Notes: generated by a model from the sequence alone, not told the origin. DNA of 47,514 nucleotides from a candidate division CPR3 bacterium 4484_211 (GCA_002084955.1 MZGJ01000005.1:1-47514), one strand, 5' to 3'. Numbered from the stretch's first letter, positions 9,356-18,147 are shown. Program-made: numbers and translations.

Positions 9356-9431
9356 TGGCGCCGACGGCAGGATTCGAACCTGCGGCCTACTGCTTAGAAG
9401 GCAGTTGCTCTATCCTCTGAGCTACGCCGGC
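9356..9431 (-). tRNA. tRNA-Arg (TCT)
   Basis: Reverse complement gives acceptor GCCGGCG/CGTCGGC, anticodon loop CTTCTAA (TCT, reads AGA/AGG), T arm GCAGGTTCGAATCCTGC, discriminator G, encoded CCA. Confidence 0.95.
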
Positions 9432-9435
9432 TTTT

Positions 9436-9524
9436 TGGTGGGCGAAGGGAGACTTGAACTCCCACGATCATTGATGATCATTAGCTTCTGAAGCTAACGC
9501 GTCTGCCAATTCCGCCATTCGCCC
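9436..9524 (-). tRNA. tRNA-Leu (CAG)
   Basis: Class II tRNA with a long variable arm (TGATCATCAATGATCG region). Acceptor GGGCGAA/TTCGCCC, anticodon stem TTAGC/GCTAA with loop TTCAGAA (CAG), discriminator A and encoded CCA. Only four bases separate it from tRNA-Arg(TCT), so the two are probably cotranscribed. Confidence 0.95.
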
Positions 9525-9560
9525 TCAGCGAATTGTTCAGCAATTATATTTTAACACGAG

Positions 9561-9729
9561 GATGGGTCATGAATACCCAACTTGGTTGTAATGACAATAA
9601 CCAAGCACCAAATTACAAACAAATTCTAAATCCAAAATTCAAATAACCAAAACTTTTTGCATGGATAGGTCGCAGACTGAAGTCTGCTACTGCAGTTAAA
9701 TCCTTTATGCCGCAGTTACATTTTAGCAT
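9561..9729. repeat. Intergenic dispersed repeats: AT-rich CAAGCACCAAATTAC element plus GCAGACT palindrome
   Basis: 9561-9656 carries an AT-rich element (ACAATAACCAAGCACCAAAT, then AAATTCTAAATCC and AAATTCAAATAACC) that recurs at about 29515-29580 and 46550-46625 and, inverted, near 45565-45645. It is followed at 9672-9687 by GCAGACT-GA-AGTCTGC, a 7-bp-arm palindrome that recurs near 29460. No coding potential was seen. Confidence 0.8.
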
Positions 9730-10425
9730 ATGAAAAAGTATCGTTTAGAATTTCATCTGCACACAAATTATTCCTATGATGCGGTGATAACAATAGAAGA
9801 TCTGGTCAAGGCTCGAGATGAGGGGAAATTTGACATCGTCTGCATCACCGACCACGATACTGCAGAGGGAGCACTAGAGATAAAAGGCAAAAATTTATTT
9901 CCGGTTATTGCTGGGGAAGAGATAACAAGCGCCGATGGCCATCTTATCGGCCTTTTTTTAAAGGAGACTATTCCTCCAAACCTTCCTGCCGAGGAGACAA
10001 TAGCCCGCATAAAAGATCAGGGCGGATTGGTCTATTCCCCGCATCCTTTTGATTTTCGCAATTTAGGTTTGGGCAAAAAAATCTACTCGCTGGCTTCTCA
10101 AGTTGATATCATTGAAGCCTTTAATGGTGCCGGAGATTTTTTCTGCCGAAATCATAGAGCAAAAAAATTTGCCGATGATTATCATCTTCCCGGAGTGGCC
10201 GGCAGTGATGCTCACTTTCCTGATGAAATTGGTACCTGTACCACACTTGTGCAGGCCCAATGCATTGATGATATAATGACCCCAAAAGGCCTGCTTAGTT
10301 CGCTGGACGATTGTGATGTGGATGCCCAATACCACTCTATATTTAAACACGCCGTGGAGCAGGTAATTTTATCTATAAAAAATAGAGGCTGGCGCGTTGT
10401 TAAACAAGGTTTTCGATTTAAATGA
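9730..10425 (+). CDS. PHP-domain metal-dependent phosphoesterase
   Basis: 231 residues with the polymerase-and-histidinol-phosphatase fold signatures in order: HLHTNYS (His9, His11), ITDHDTAEG near residue 40, GEEITS near 60, SPHPFD near 105, and GSDAHFPDE near 157. These residues form the multinuclear metal site. Small stand-alone PHP proteins of this layout hydrolyse phosphoesters such as 3',5'-nucleoside bisphosphates or short RNA ends (the YciV/RNase AM group), but the exact substrate cannot be read here. The C-terminus (about 175-231) is less conserved. The stop overlaps the next ATG as ATGA, so it is coupled to the following gene. Confidence 0.85.
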   Translation: MKKYRLEFHLHTNYSYDAVITIEDLVKARDEGKFDIVCITDHDTAEGALEIKGKNLFPVIAGEEITSADGHLIGLFLKETIPPNLPAEETIARIKDQGGLVYSPHPFDFRNLGLGKKIYSLASQVDIIEAFNGAGDFFCRNHRAKKFADDYHLPGVAGSDAHFPDEIGTCTTLVQAQCIDDIMTPKGLLSSLDDCDVDAQYHSIFKHAVEQVILSIKNRGWRVVKQGFRFK

Positions 10426-11048
10426 ATTCACTGCCTATTTTAAAATGGGGTCTAAAATTGATGGGGGTGGTCTTGTGGGGCATTTCTTCGGTTTTTGTTT
10501 TGGGAGTGTCTTTTTTTATGCTCCTTAATTTTGCCCCCAATTCTTTAATTCCTTCTTTTGTAGAAAATAGTCTCAACTATTCTCTTTACAAGGCCCTGCC
10601 CAACCGCGGATCGGTTCTGGGTCACTTTGTTATTTCCCGTGATGCCAGAGGGGCTATTCTGCAAGAGTATCTAAAAGCCAGAAATTCTCCTCTTCTAAAC
10701 CATGCAGATGATTTCATTAGGGCGGCTGATCAATATCGGCTTCCCTGGACTTTACTGCCGGCCATTGCCGGTAAGGAATCCGGGTTTGGCAAATCTATAC
10801 CCAAGAATTCCTACAATCCTTTTGGCTGGGGAGTTTATACCGGTCAACAAACCGGTGTTAATTTTTCTTCCTGGAAAGAGGCCATTTTTAGTGTGGCCAA
10901 GGGGCTTAGAGAAAATTACTTTGACAAAGGACTGGACACGCCGGAAGAAATTGAGCCCTACTACACACCCCTCAGCCCGTCCAAGGGTCACCCTTGGCTT
11001 AATGATGTCTCCTATTTTATGCAAGAGATTGAAAACTGGCGGGAGTAG
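10422..11048 (+). CDS. Membrane-anchored glucosaminidase/lysozyme-like protein
   Basis: 208 residues. A membrane helix at about 12-40 precedes an extracytoplasmic domain with LPAIAGKESGFGKSIPKNSYNPFGWG at about 109-134. That arrangement (Glu in a KESGFG context, then NPFGWG) is typical of the Bax/GH73 endo-beta-N-acetylglucosaminidase fold, in which the Glu is catalytic. The likely role is trimming peptidoglycan. It overlaps the PHP gene by four bases (ATGA), although the functional link between the two is not obvious. A tRNA-Leu gene on the opposite strand follows 12 bases after the stop. Confidence 0.7.
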   Translation: MNSLPILKWGLKLMGVVLWGISSVFVLGVSFFMLLNFAPNSLIPSFVENSLNYSLYKALPNRGSVLGHFVISRDARGAILQEYLKARNSPLLNHADDFIRAADQYRLPWTLLPAIAGKESGFGKSIPKNSYNPFGWGVYTGQQTGVNFSSWKEAIFSVAKGLRENYFDKGLDTPEEIEPYYTPLSPSKGHPWLNDVSYFMQEIENWRE

Positions 11049-11060
11049 ACGTGTTAATCT

Positions 11061-11145
11061 TGGTGCCGAGGGGGGGATTTGAACCCCCATCCCTTGCGGG
11101 ACATGGTCCTAAGCCATGCGCGTCTACCAATTCCGCCACCTCGGC
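11061..11145 (-). tRNA. tRNA-Leu (TAG)
   Basis: Class II cloverleaf on the minus strand: acceptor GCCGAGG/CCTCGGC, anticodon stem CATGG/CCATG with loop CTTAGGA (TAG), variable arm TCCCGCAAGGGA, T arm GGGGGTTCAAATCCCCC, discriminator A, encoded CCA. Confidence 0.95.
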
Positions 11146-11171
11146 AAGATTCATCTTTTCTATTTAGCTCT

Positions 11172-11199
11172 TTGACTAATTTTACCATTGTGTTAAAAT
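11172..11199 (+). promoter_or_regulatory. Promoter of the DsbA-like gene, leaderless geometry
   Basis: -35 TTGACT (11172-11177), 16-base spacer, -10 TAAAAT (11194-11199). The ATG at 11206 sits six bases beyond the -10, at the expected transcription start. Confidence 0.6.
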
Positions 11200-11205
11200 G
11201 CTTGC

Positions 11206-12192
11206 ATGACCAGGATCGAGAAACTTCTGGGAGCAACTGTTATCGCATTAGTGGCCCTGCTGGGCGGCTCCTTTTATACAGACGGATATAAAAGCATTAG
11301 ATCATACATCCCTCTGGTTGCCGACAGCCAAATATCTGCTCAAGAGGCCAAAACCAAAGTTCTTGATTACATTGTGGCCAATTTCCCTCTTACCAAAGAC
11401 CAGGTTAATGTTGATCATATCAGTAAAGAAGACGGACTATATAAACTGGATATCACGGCTCAGGGACAAAAGGTTGTCAGCTATCTTACTCCGGACGGGA
11501 GGATGTTTTTCCCTCAAGGGTATAGGGTAGATGAGGGGACGGTCGCCGGATCGCAGAGTACTCCTTCCCCGGCATCTCAAGAAATTCCCAAAACCGGCCA
11601 GCCCGATGTTAAGTTGTTCACCATGGCTTTTTGTCCCTATGGAAATATAGCCGAAAAGGCAATGGCCCCGGTGGCTAAGCTTTTGGCCAACCAGATAGAT
11701 ATTGCGCCGCACTATGTGGTTTACAGTAATTATCAAGGCGGAGGTCCAAAGTATTGCCTGGATGATGAAAGCCAATATTGCTCCATGCATGGCGTTAACG
11801 AACTAAAGGAGGACATTAGGGAGTTGTGCATTTATAAAAACAACCGTGATAAGTACTGGGACTTTGTCTCAAAGGTTAATGAAAACTGCCAAGTTTCCAA
11901 CATAGAAACCTGCTGGAGACCGATTGCCGAAAATTTAAACTTAAGCGCGAGCAAGATAGAAGATTGCCTTAATACAATGGGAATAGAGTTTAGCAGGCAG
12001 GAACAGGCATTAAATGAAAAGTATCGGGTAACGGGATCTCCGACATTAATTATTAACGGAGTAAGATATAAAGGTCAAAGAACTTCTGAAGATTACAAAA
12101 AGGCCATCTGTAATGCTTTCACCAATCCGCCGGAAGAGTGCCAAACCAAGTTAACTTCCGAAACCAACCCGTCCAGCGGTTCATGCCAATAG
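11206..12192 (+). CDS. DsbA-like thioredoxin-fold protein with a CPYG active-site motif
   Basis: 328 residues: an N-terminal membrane helix (about 8-26), a domain of about 90 residues that looks like a PepSY-type or propeptide region (ISAQEAKTKVLDYIVANF..., about 44-105), then a thioredoxin-fold domain from about 132. The active-site position reads FCPYGN, so the second Cys of CxxC is Gly. The cis-Pro loop GSPTLIING is intact at about 280. Other Cys pairs (KYCLDDESQYC, ENCQVSNIETC) may form structural disulfides. Loss of the resolving Cys argues for an isomerase/reductase-like or binding role rather than classical DsbA oxidase activity. The tail overlaps the response-regulator start by ten bases. 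Confidence 0.8.
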   Translation: MTRIEKLLGATVIALVALLGGSFYTDGYKSIRSYIPLVADSQISAQEAKTKVLDYIVANFPLTKDQVNVDHISKEDGLYKLDITAQGQKVVSYLTPDGRMFFPQGYRVDEGTVAGSQSTPSPASQEIPKTGQPDVKLFTMAFCPYGNIAEKAMAPVAKLLANQIDIAPHYVVYSNYQGGGPKYCLDDESQYCSMHGVNELKEDIRELCIYKNNRDKYWDFVSKVNENCQVSNIETCWRPIAENLNLSASKIEDCLNTMGIEFSRQEQALNEKYRVTGSPTLIINGVRYKGQRTSEDYKKAICNAFTNPPEECQTKLTSETNPSSGSCQ

Positions 12193-12644
12193 AAGATTTG
12201 CAAGAACAAGAAAAAACAAAAGCACCTCAGGACATTCCTAAAGCCGTTCTTCTTATTGAAGATGATATCTTTGTTAAGGATCTTTACGAAAGGACTCTCA
12301 CCAAGAGGGGATACAAGGTTATCGTCGCTGAGGATGGCGAGGAGGGAGTGAAAAAGGCCAATGAGAATGTGGAAGAGATTGGATTGGTTCTTTTAGATAT
12401 TATGATGCCCAAACTTAACGGAATTGAGGTTTTGCAAAAACTTATGTCTAACGAAAAGACTAAAAATCTTTATGTGGTTCTTTTAACCAATTTGGGACAG
12501 GAATCTATAATCAAGGAGGCTTTTAATATCGGCGCCAAGGGCTATATGCTTAAGGCAAGGCTGTTGCCAGCCCAAATTGCCGATAATATAGATGAGTTTT
12601 TCCGTACCGGCATCTTCCCTCTTCACGAGCCAAACGGTCTTTAA
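12183..12644 (+). CDS. Response regulator, receiver domain only
   Basis: A CheY-like receiver with no output domain (about 153 residues from the ATG at 12183). Acid pocket Glu26-Asp27-Asp28 in LLIEDD, phospho-acceptor Asp72 in LVLLDIMMP, switch Thr in VLLTN, and Lys in GYMLKARLLP. The usual KP is KA, a mild departure. Receiver-only regulators act by protein-protein contact. No kinase is adjacent. The only histidine kinase in the window lies near 33-34 kb. It is likely cotranscribed with the DsbA-like gene, which it overlaps. An in-frame upstream start at 12138 is possible but would deepen that overlap. Confidence 0.9.
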   Translation: MPIEDLQEQEKTKAPQDIPKAVLLIEDDIFVKDLYERTLTKRGYKVIVAEDGEEGVKKANENVEEIGLVLLDIMMPKLNGIEVLQKLMSNEKTKNLYVVLLTNLGQESIIKEAFNIGAKGYMLKARLLPAQIADNIDEFFRTGIFPLHEPNGL

Positions 12645-12686
12645 TTTCTGCTCCGTGAGCCAAGCCTCCACCAGAATAGCGGAGCT

Positions 12687-13250
12687 TTACTTTTTGACCA
12701 AGGGTTTTACTTCAGACAACAAGACGCTCTCCGACAAAAGTCCTTTCGGGTTGAAGAAAGCATCTAGTTCTTCGTCAATCTGCTGTTCAATTGTCCGGCG
12801 GTGATTGGTCACAACTTCATTAAAGGTATAATTGGCAATTACTGAGCGGATTCTAGATCGGGACACTGGCCGGACAATTTTGGAAACAAACCGGTCGCCA
12901 ACATTCTCCCACAATTCTGGAAGCATATTTTTATTAATTTTAAAAAGGATAGTACCTTCAACCACAACCAGTTTATTGTCGCGGGTCACAGCATTAATTG
13001 GCTCATCGCCAAAAACTTCCGGATTGGACAAATCTATAGTGTGGGAAATGTTATATTCCAAAGTTTGGGCGTTGAACAGCTTGGCTATCTGCCAGAAGGG
13101 GATTTTAAGATGCAGACCGGGTCCCCAAACTTTGGGCAAAATGCCCCGACCTCGGTCATAGACACAGGCTACATGCCCTGGAGGAACGGAAATAAAAAAA
13201 CCGCCGACAACTTCATCTACCAAAATAGAAACGACAAGTTTATCAAACAT
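12687..13250 (-). CDS. SPFH/prohibitin-domain membrane protein, short
   Basis: 187 residues. A hydrophobic N-terminus (about 5-22, LVVSILVDEVVGGFFISV) leads into an SPFH/band-7 domain: PPGHVACVYDRGRGILPKVWGPGLHLKIPF, then AVTRDNKLVVVEGTILFKI and the VRPVSRSRIRSVIANYTFNEVVTNHR helix. Such proteins oligomerise on membranes and scaffold proteases or microdomains. It ends soon after LLSESVLLSEVKPLVKK, where prohibitins and slipins continue with a long coiled coil, so the oligomerisation tail is missing. No NfeD partner is adjacent. It is convergent with the response regulator. Confidence 0.8.
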   Translation of the reverse strand: MFDKLVVSILVDEVVGGFFISVPPGHVACVYDRGRGILPKVWGPGLHLKIPFWQIAKLFNAQTLEYNISHTIDLSNPEVFGDEPINAVTRDNKLVVVEGTILFKINKNMLPELWENVGDRFVSKIVRPVSRSRIRSVIANYTFNEVVTNHRRTIEQQIDEELDAFFNPKGLLSESVLLSEVKPLVKK

Positions 13251-13274
13251 AACAATCTAAATAGCAATTTTATA

Positions 13275-13299
13275 ATTCAGCAGGCAGAGTCTGCTGAAT
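13275..13299 (-). terminator. Hairpin downstream of tRNA-Glu
   Basis: Perfect 9-bp arms ATTCAGCAG / CTGCTGAAT around a seven-base loop. On the minus strand it lies 8 bases past tRNA-Glu and is followed by TATAAAATT, a weak U-rich tract. It could be a terminator or a relative of the GCAGACT palindrome family. Confidence 0.45.
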
Positions 13300-13306
13300 A
13301 AACTAA

Positions 13307-13385
13307 TGGTGCCGCCAGGGGGATTTGAACCCCCGATCTTCAGGATGAAAACCTGATGTCCTAGACCAGACTAGACGATGGCGGC
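13307..13385 (-). tRNA. tRNA-Glu (TTC)
   Basis: Acceptor GCCGCCA/TGGCGGC, anticodon stem TCAGG/CCTGA with loop TTTTCAT (TTC), T arm CGGGGGTTCAAATCCCCC, discriminator A, encoded CCA. Confidence 0.93.
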
Positions 13386-13403
13386 ATGGTAAAAGCGACA
13401 ACT

Positions 13404-14081
13404 TCAACGATTACCTTTCTGTGTAAGGGATTTTTTAATCGCCTCAAGTATTTCCGCTGCCAGATCTTTCCCTCCCAAACCAAAGGCCAATCCGCCAGCA
13501 ATGGCTATCATAGCCACCAGTCCGGTAAAGAGCGTATTAACCATCTGCTCGGCTATTTTCAGCTGGCTCAAGGCCGCCAAAATGCTAAAAGTAATCACCG
13601 TGTATTTAGACAGAGCAGCCAGAACATTGGCGGTAGATGAAGCCAGAGCCGCCGCTCCACTACGGACAAAGTCAGCTGTAAGGTCGGCAATGATTACTCC
13701 AAACATTACGATGACCACGGCGACAATAATATTGGGAATATAACCTAAAAGGCCTCTCATCATGACGGTAATCTGAGACAATCCCAATACTTCCACCGCG
13801 GGAGTTAAAAAGATAATGACCACTGTCCACTTTATTAGATCGGCAATCAGATCTACCGGGGTGACCGTACTGCCGAGATCCTGGAGTCTTCTGGTTAAAC
13901 CTACCTTATCGGCAAACGGCTCCAGTTGTATTACCTTAAGTATCTGTAAGGTCAGTTTCTTACAAATACCAGCCACCAGCCAGCCAATAAGAAAGATAAC
14001 CAGCATCCCTACCAGCCGCGGAGTAAAAGATATTACAGAATTAATTCCCTCATTAACGGCAATTATTACCTGATCAGTCAT
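13404..14081 (-). CDS. MscS-like protein of the conserved TM-helix repeat family
   Basis: 225 residues, very hydrophobic. Membrane helices lie at about 22-42, 84-104, 112-135 and 160-200. They include the repeated FLIGWLVAG...VIIFLTPAVEVLGL...YIPNIIVAVVIVMFGVIIAD pattern of the conserved TM-helix (PF05552-like) proteins related to small mechanosensitive channels. The glycine-rich segment GGLAFGLGGKDLAAEIL near the C-terminus matches the pore-lining helix of MscS (AxGLAxGxxxxxxxxxA). The cytoplasmic beta domain of MscS is absent. A role in turgor response or as an ion pore is inferred. The start overlaps the stop of the upstream small gene by four bases. Confidence 0.8.
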   Translation of the reverse strand: MTDQVIIAVNEGINSVISFTPRLVGMLVIFLIGWLVAGICKKLTLQILKVIQLEPFADKVGLTRRLQDLGSTVTPVDLIADLIKWTVVIIFLTPAVEVLGLSQITVMMRGLLGYIPNIIVAVVIVMFGVIIADLTADFVRSGAAALASSTANVLAALSKYTVITFSILAALSQLKIAEQMVNTLFTGLVAMIAIAGGLAFGLGGKDLAAEILEAIKKSLTQKGNR

Positions 14082-14347
14082 TTCTTATCACCACCTTTCA
14101 GTTCTTTCAATTTCCACATGAATATTTTACCACGAGATCTTGCCTTTGGATAATCCAGAGTAAAATTAAGCGCTTCCTTTAATAAAACTCGATCTTCTTC
14201 CTTGGCCAGTTTAATGTAGAGTGCCTTATGCCTTAAATCACCCAAAGCCAAAGCTAACCGGTAACCAAAATCTTGAAATTCGTGCCTAATAAAACCTTTA
14301 CCTTGCTTGTTTTTTCTACTTTCAAGAATTGATTTGAGGTTTTTCAT
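14078..14347 (-). CDS. Small charged protein of unknown function
   Basis: 89 residues rich in Lys, Arg, Leu and Asp. It reads as mostly helical (MKNLKSILESRKNK..., FQDFGYRLALALGDLRHKALYIKLAKEEDRVLLKEALNFTLDYPKARSRGKIFMWKLKEL) with no signal peptide or membrane segment. It shares a four-base overlap with the downstream MscS-like gene, so the pair is probably one operon. The codon use looks genuine, and the long open frame continues to a coupled neighbour. I do not recognise a characterised domain. Confidence 0.6.
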   Translation of the reverse strand: MKNLKSILESRKNKQGKGFIRHEFQDFGYRLALALGDLRHKALYIKLAKEEDRVLLKEALNFTLDYPKARSRGKIFMWKLKELKGGDKK

Positions 14348-14359
14348 CTAAAAGCTAAT

Positions 14360-14499
14360 TATGAGAGTTTTGCAGAATTTAGATTTAGCGTTATTTTTAG
14401 TAAACTCCAGGCACTGAATCTTAAATGTTAAATGTCAAAATTCAAAACCGCAAATTAAAACCCAAAATCTGATGGGATTTTAAATTTTAGATTCGGTAA
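14360..14499. repeat. AT-rich intergenic repeat, diverged copy
   Basis: Low-complexity AT sequence (AATCTTAAATGTTAAATG, TCAAAATTCAAAACC, AAATTAAAACCCAAAATC) resembling the AAATTCAAAATTC part of the dispersed repeat seen at 9.6, 29.5, 45.6 and 46.6 kb. It also contains GATTTTAAATTTTAGATTC. No gene was seen. Confidence 0.5.
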
Positions 14500-14874
14500 T
14501 TAGAAACCTCCCACATTTTTAAACAATTCTATTTTAGACTGGCCTTCCTCCGAATTAAAGTGCACCGAGACGACATCTATTCGGTAAGCTTCGGGTAATC
14601 TTTTCTGGTGGTTACGGCTAAGAAATTGATAGGCGCTCTTCTTGAGTGTGCGCAATTTATGATTATCGACCGCTTCAAAAGGTTCCAGCATTTGGTCGCC
14701 GATGCGCGTTTTAACTTCAACAAAGGCCAGTGTGTCTCCGTCAATGGCAATCAAATCAATTTCTCCCCATCGGCGGGCGCGGTAATTTTTTTCGATGATC
14801 TGGTACCCATTCTTTTCAAGAAAATTCGAGGCTATCTTTTCACCAAGCTGACCAAGTGAGAGCGCAGAGGGCAT
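14500..14874 (-). CDS. yraN: YraN/UPF0102 family endonuclease-like protein
   Basis: 124 residues, the standard length. It has the PD-(D/E)XK-like core of the family: GEKIASNFLEKNGYQIIEKNYRARRWGEIDLIAIDGDTLAFVEVKTR, with the acidic E-I-D, then the EVK triad at about residues 38-57. The C-terminal half carries YRIDVVSVHF. Members are predicted Holliday-junction-resolvase-like nucleases of uncertain physiological role and are commonly found next to rplS and rnhB, as here with rplS. It starts 80 bases after rplS on the same strand. Confidence 0.92.
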   Translation of the reverse strand: MPSALSLGQLGEKIASNFLEKNGYQIIEKNYRARRWGEIDLIAIDGDTLAFVEVKTRIGDQMLEPFEAVDNHKLRTLKKSAYQFLSRNHQKRLPEAYRIDVVSVHFNSEEGQSKIELFKNVGGF

Positions 14875-14954
14875 GAATTATCGTCAAGCTTGCCGCTGCT
14901 AAACTGGATAACCACCAGGTGGAAAGCCACACTGGCAAGGACATGGCTTTCGGC

Positions 14955-15266
14955 TCAAGATACCGCTCCTGTGGAGCGGAGTTTTACCTGCATGGCCGCT
15001 TTGCCCTTTCTTTGCCGAAGATAATAAAGTTTGCTTCGTCTAACCTTGCCTTTTTTTATTACCTTAACTTCAGCAATTAATGGGGAATGTAGAGGAAAAA
15101 TACGCTCCACTCCTACCCCGCCCTTGGCAATCTTTCTAACCATAAAAGTACGGGAGATACCCTTTCCCTTCATGGCAATAACCACTCCCTGAAAGGCTAC
15201 CAGCCGCTCTTTTTCGCCTTCCCTTACTTTTGTTTTTACTTGTACCGTATCGCCAACAGAAAACAT
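14955..15266 (-). CDS. rplS: 50S ribosomal protein L19
   Basis: 103 residues. The diagnostic L19 run is clear: [61 protein letters not shown], then [20 protein letters not shown]19 sits at the 30S-50S interface. The N-terminus is shorter than in Escherichia coli, because the helix before the KOW-like barrel is missing, a streamlining also seen elsewhere. The last codons hold a 7-bp inverted repeat (CCGCTCC ACA GGAGCGG on the minus strand), which may act in the mRNA 3' end, though no T tract follows directly. Confidence 0.96.
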   Translation of the reverse strand: MFSVGDTVQVKTKVREGEKERLVAFQGVVIAMKGKGISRTFMVRKIAKGGVGVERIFPLHSPLIAEVKVIKKGKVRRSKLYYLRQRKGKAAMQVKLRSTGAVS

Positions 15267-15317
15267 GACAAATTATTAGGGATCAATTAATCTCTTATTA
15301 CATTTCTAATTATCTTA

Positions 15318-17924
15318 CTATTTTGCCTTCCTAAAAGCAAGCTGACCCAGCTTTTTATCCAATTTGACCTTAATTTTATCTCCTTCCCGAAACTCTCCGG
15401 CGATAATTTTATCCGAAAGTTGATTTTCCAGCTCTCTCTGGATAGCCCGCCGCAAAGGCCTGGCCCCAAATTGGGGATCAAAGCCGACTTCAGACAAAAA
15501 TTCTTTGGCCTCCTTAGATACCTCTAAGCTAATTCCCTGTTCGGCCAGTCTTTTTTTGGTATCTTCCAAAAGAAGATCCACAATCTTAAGAATTTGATCC
15601 TTGGTTAAAGATTTAAAAATTACAAATTCGTCAATACGGTTTAAAAACTCCGGTCTAAACTTAGCTTTGAGCAGTTCCTCCATTTTTGTCTCCAGTTCTT
15701 CGGCAGCTATCTTAGATAAGTGCGCGTCCTGGATTAACTTACTGCCCAGATTAGAGGTCATGATGATAATCGTGTTTCTAAAATCCACCGTTCTTCCTTT
15801 TCCATCGGTCAACCGTCCATCTTCAAGAATTTGCAGAAGCAAATTAAAAACATCCGGGTGCGCTTTCTCGATTTCATCCAACAAAATAATAGAAAAAGGA
15901 TGGCGGCGGACTTTTTCTGTTAATTGACCGCCTTCCTCAAACCCCACATACCCGGGGGGCGAGCCAATTAAGCGGGCTACCGTATGTCTTTCCTGATATT
16001 CACTCATGTCTAATCTAATCATGGCCTCTTCAGAGCCGTACAAGGTATCGGCCAGAGCTCTGGTTAACTCCGTCTTGCCCACGCCGGTTGGTCCTAAAAA
16101 CATAAAAGACCCAATAGGACGCCGGCGGTCTTTTAGCCCGGCCCGCGCTCTCCTGATGGCTTCCGAAACAATCTTAACCGCTTCATCCTGACCGACAATC
16201 TTTAAATGAAGTCTTTCTTCAAGTTTGAGCAATTTTTCCCGCTCTTTCTCGGTTAATTTGGTCACCGGAATACCGGTTATTTTGGAAACAACTCGGGCAA
16301 TATCCTCCACCGTAACCTCTGGCTGTTCGGTACCTCGGCTTCTTTTCCAGATTTCTTCAATTTCTTCTTGTGACTCGGTAAGTTTTTGGATTTCCTGATC
16401 AATCTCCCTAACCCGCTTTTTTTCTTTAGCTCTTTCTGCCGCCTCTCTTTCCTGTTTTAGAGCCTTTATTTTTTCTCTAAGCTGCACCAAATTAACCGGC
16501 GGCTTAATAGCTCTCATTCTTACCTCGGCCGAGGCTTCATCTATCAAATCAATCGCTTTGTCGGGCAAAAAACGATCGGCGATATAGTTATCAGATAATT
16601 TGGCCGCCGCTTCTATCGCTTCATCGGTGATTTTTACGCGATGGTGAGCCTCGTAACGATCGCGAAGTCCTTTTAGAATTTCAATAGTCTGTTCTACAGT
16701 ATTTTCGGAGACAATAATTGGCTGGAAACGGCGTTCTAAAGCGGCATCTTTTTCCACATACTTTTTATATTCCCCCAAGGTAGTAGCTCCAATAGCCTGG
16801 AGTTCTCCCCGCGCCAGAGCAGGCTTTAGGATATTGGCTGCGTCAATAGCGCCCTCCGCCGCCCCAGCCCCGACCAAGGTATGCAGTTCATCAATAAAAA
16901 GAATAATCTTCCCTTTGGCGGCGATAATCTCGTCTAGGGCGGCTTTAAGTCTTTTTTCAAATTCACCGCGATACTTAGTCCCCGCCACCATGCCGGCCAG
17001 ATCTAAGGCAATAACCCTTTTGTCTTTAAGAAGATCGGGGACTTCGCCTTTGGCAATTCGCATGGCCAGTCCCTCGGCGATGGCTGTTTTCCCCACTCCG
17101 GGTTCACCAATAAGCACGGGATTATTTTTAGTTCTGCGGCAAAGGATATTAATTACCCGTTCAATTTCCTTTTGCCGGCCGATAACCGGATCCAGCTTAC
17201 CTTCATGTGCCAGACGAGTCAAATCCCGAGAAAACTGATCCAGGGTTGGAGTAGAGGAACTCTCGGCCGCTTTTTCCCCTTCCTTTAATCCTTCGCCGAC
17301 CAATTTGATGACCGCGGCTCTGGTTTTGGGGAGATCCAAGCCGAATTTTTTAAGTGTTTGCGCCGCCAATCCCTCCCCTTCGCGAATTAAGCCAAGCAAA
17401 AGATGTTCTGACCCCACATAATTGTGATTTAGTTGACGGGCTTCATCATAGGCCAGTTGGAGAACTCGCTTAGTTCGGGGAGAAACATCAGGAATTTCCA
17501 CCTCGGTTGCTCCCCTGGGAAGAATATTTTCCAAATACTTAGCAATTTCATTCGGTTTTATTCCCAATTCCTGAAAAACCCTGGTCACCACATCAGTCTC
17601 TTCGGTTAAAGCTAGGAGTAAATGTTCGGTATCCAAAGTCTGATGATTGAGTTCCACTGCTTTTTGTGCCGCATTTTGAATAACTTTTTTGGCGCGTTTG
17701 GACATTAGTTCCATCACATCTACTGACTCTTCGCGGGGAACTCGGCGGAAGGATCTGAAGGGACTATCCTCAAAAAAGTCTTTAAACGGAGAGCCAAAGG
17801 AACTCTGCTCTCTTTGTCTCTGAGCGCAAACATCACAAAGATTGGTAACCTTGCGCCCACGGGCGGTAATATCCACAATTTTAGTCGTTGCCGGTCTTTT
17901 TCCACAAACATCACACAACTCCAT
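15318..17924 (-). CDS. clpC: ClpC-type AAA+ unfoldase with N-terminal McsA-like zinc finger
   Basis: About 868 residues from the ATG at 17924. Residues 1-33 form a four-cysteine zinc finger (CDVCGKRP ... LCDVCAQRQ) like that of McsA. A Clp_N double repeat follows (about 70-210), then AAA-1 (GEPGVGKT), a middle coiled coil with UVR-like helices (about 455-520), AAA-2 ([19 protein letters not shown]) and ClpB_D2. ClpC feeds unfolded proteins to ClpP. In Firmicutes McsA is a separate adaptor, so this is a fusion. An in-frame ATG at 18014 overlaps a TAGAAT -10-like hexamer and is less likely. No ClpP gene is nearby. Confidence 0.93.
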   Translation of the reverse strand: MELCDVCGKRPATTKIVDITARGRKVTNLCDVCAQRQREQSSFGSPFKDFFEDSPFRSFRRVPREESVDVMELMSKRAKKVIQNAAQKAVELNHQTLDTEHLLLALTEETDVVTRVFQELGIKPNEIAKYLENILPRGATEVEIPDVSPRTKRVLQLAYDEARQLNHNYVGSEHLLLGLIREGEGLAAQTLKKFGLDLPKTRAAVIKLVGEGLKEGEKAAESSSTPTLDQFSRDLTRLAHEGKLDPVIGRQKEIERVINILCRRTKNNPVLIGEPGVGKTAIAEGLAMRIAKGEVPDLLKDKRVIALDLAGMVAGTKYRGEFEKRLKAALDEIIAAKGKIILFIDELHTLVGAGAAEGAIDAANILKPALARGELQAIGATTLGEYKKYVEKDAALERRFQPIIVSENTVEQTIEILKGLRDRYEAHHRVKITDEAIEAAAKLSDNYIADRFLPDKAIDLIDEASAEVRMRAIKPPVNLVQLREKIKALKQEREAAERAKEKKRVREIDQEIQKLTESQEEIEEIWKRSRGTEQPEVTVEDIARVVSKITGIPVTKLTEKEREKLLKLEERLHLKIVGQDEAVKIVSEAIRRARAGLKDRRRPIGSFMFLGPTGVGKTELTRALADTLYGSEEAMIRLDMSEYQERHTVARLIGSPPGYVGFEEGGQLTEKVRRHPFSIILLDEIEKAHPDVFNLLLQILEDGRLTDGKGRTVDFRNTIIIMTSNLGSKLIQDAHLSKIAAEELETKMEELLKAKFRPEFLNRIDEFVIFKSLTKDQILKIVDLLLEDTKKRLAEQGISLEVSKEAKEFLSEVGFDPQFGARPLRRAIQRELENQLSDKIIAGEFREGDKIKVKLDKKLGQLAFRKAK

Positions 17925-18147
17925 ATTAATGGCCGGTAACAGCAGAACTAATTCTGCGTCTACAAAAAATCCGAATTGAGGTTCGCTATTACCGGGCGTT
18001 GCTCTCTCTTCCATTCTAGCACCTAAGGTCAATCAACTCGACATCGGCCAACCCGGGCGAGACGGCGGCAGCACCGAAGAAGATGATAATACAGAAGGCA
18101 CATTGGTGGTTGCCAAAATTTTGAACAAAAAGGATGAAGCGCGCAAC

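Noticed and set aside
14940-14990. Rho-independent terminator after rplS
   Set aside because: The 7-bp stem CCGCTCC/GGAGCGG is inside the last codons of rplS and is not followed by a T tract.
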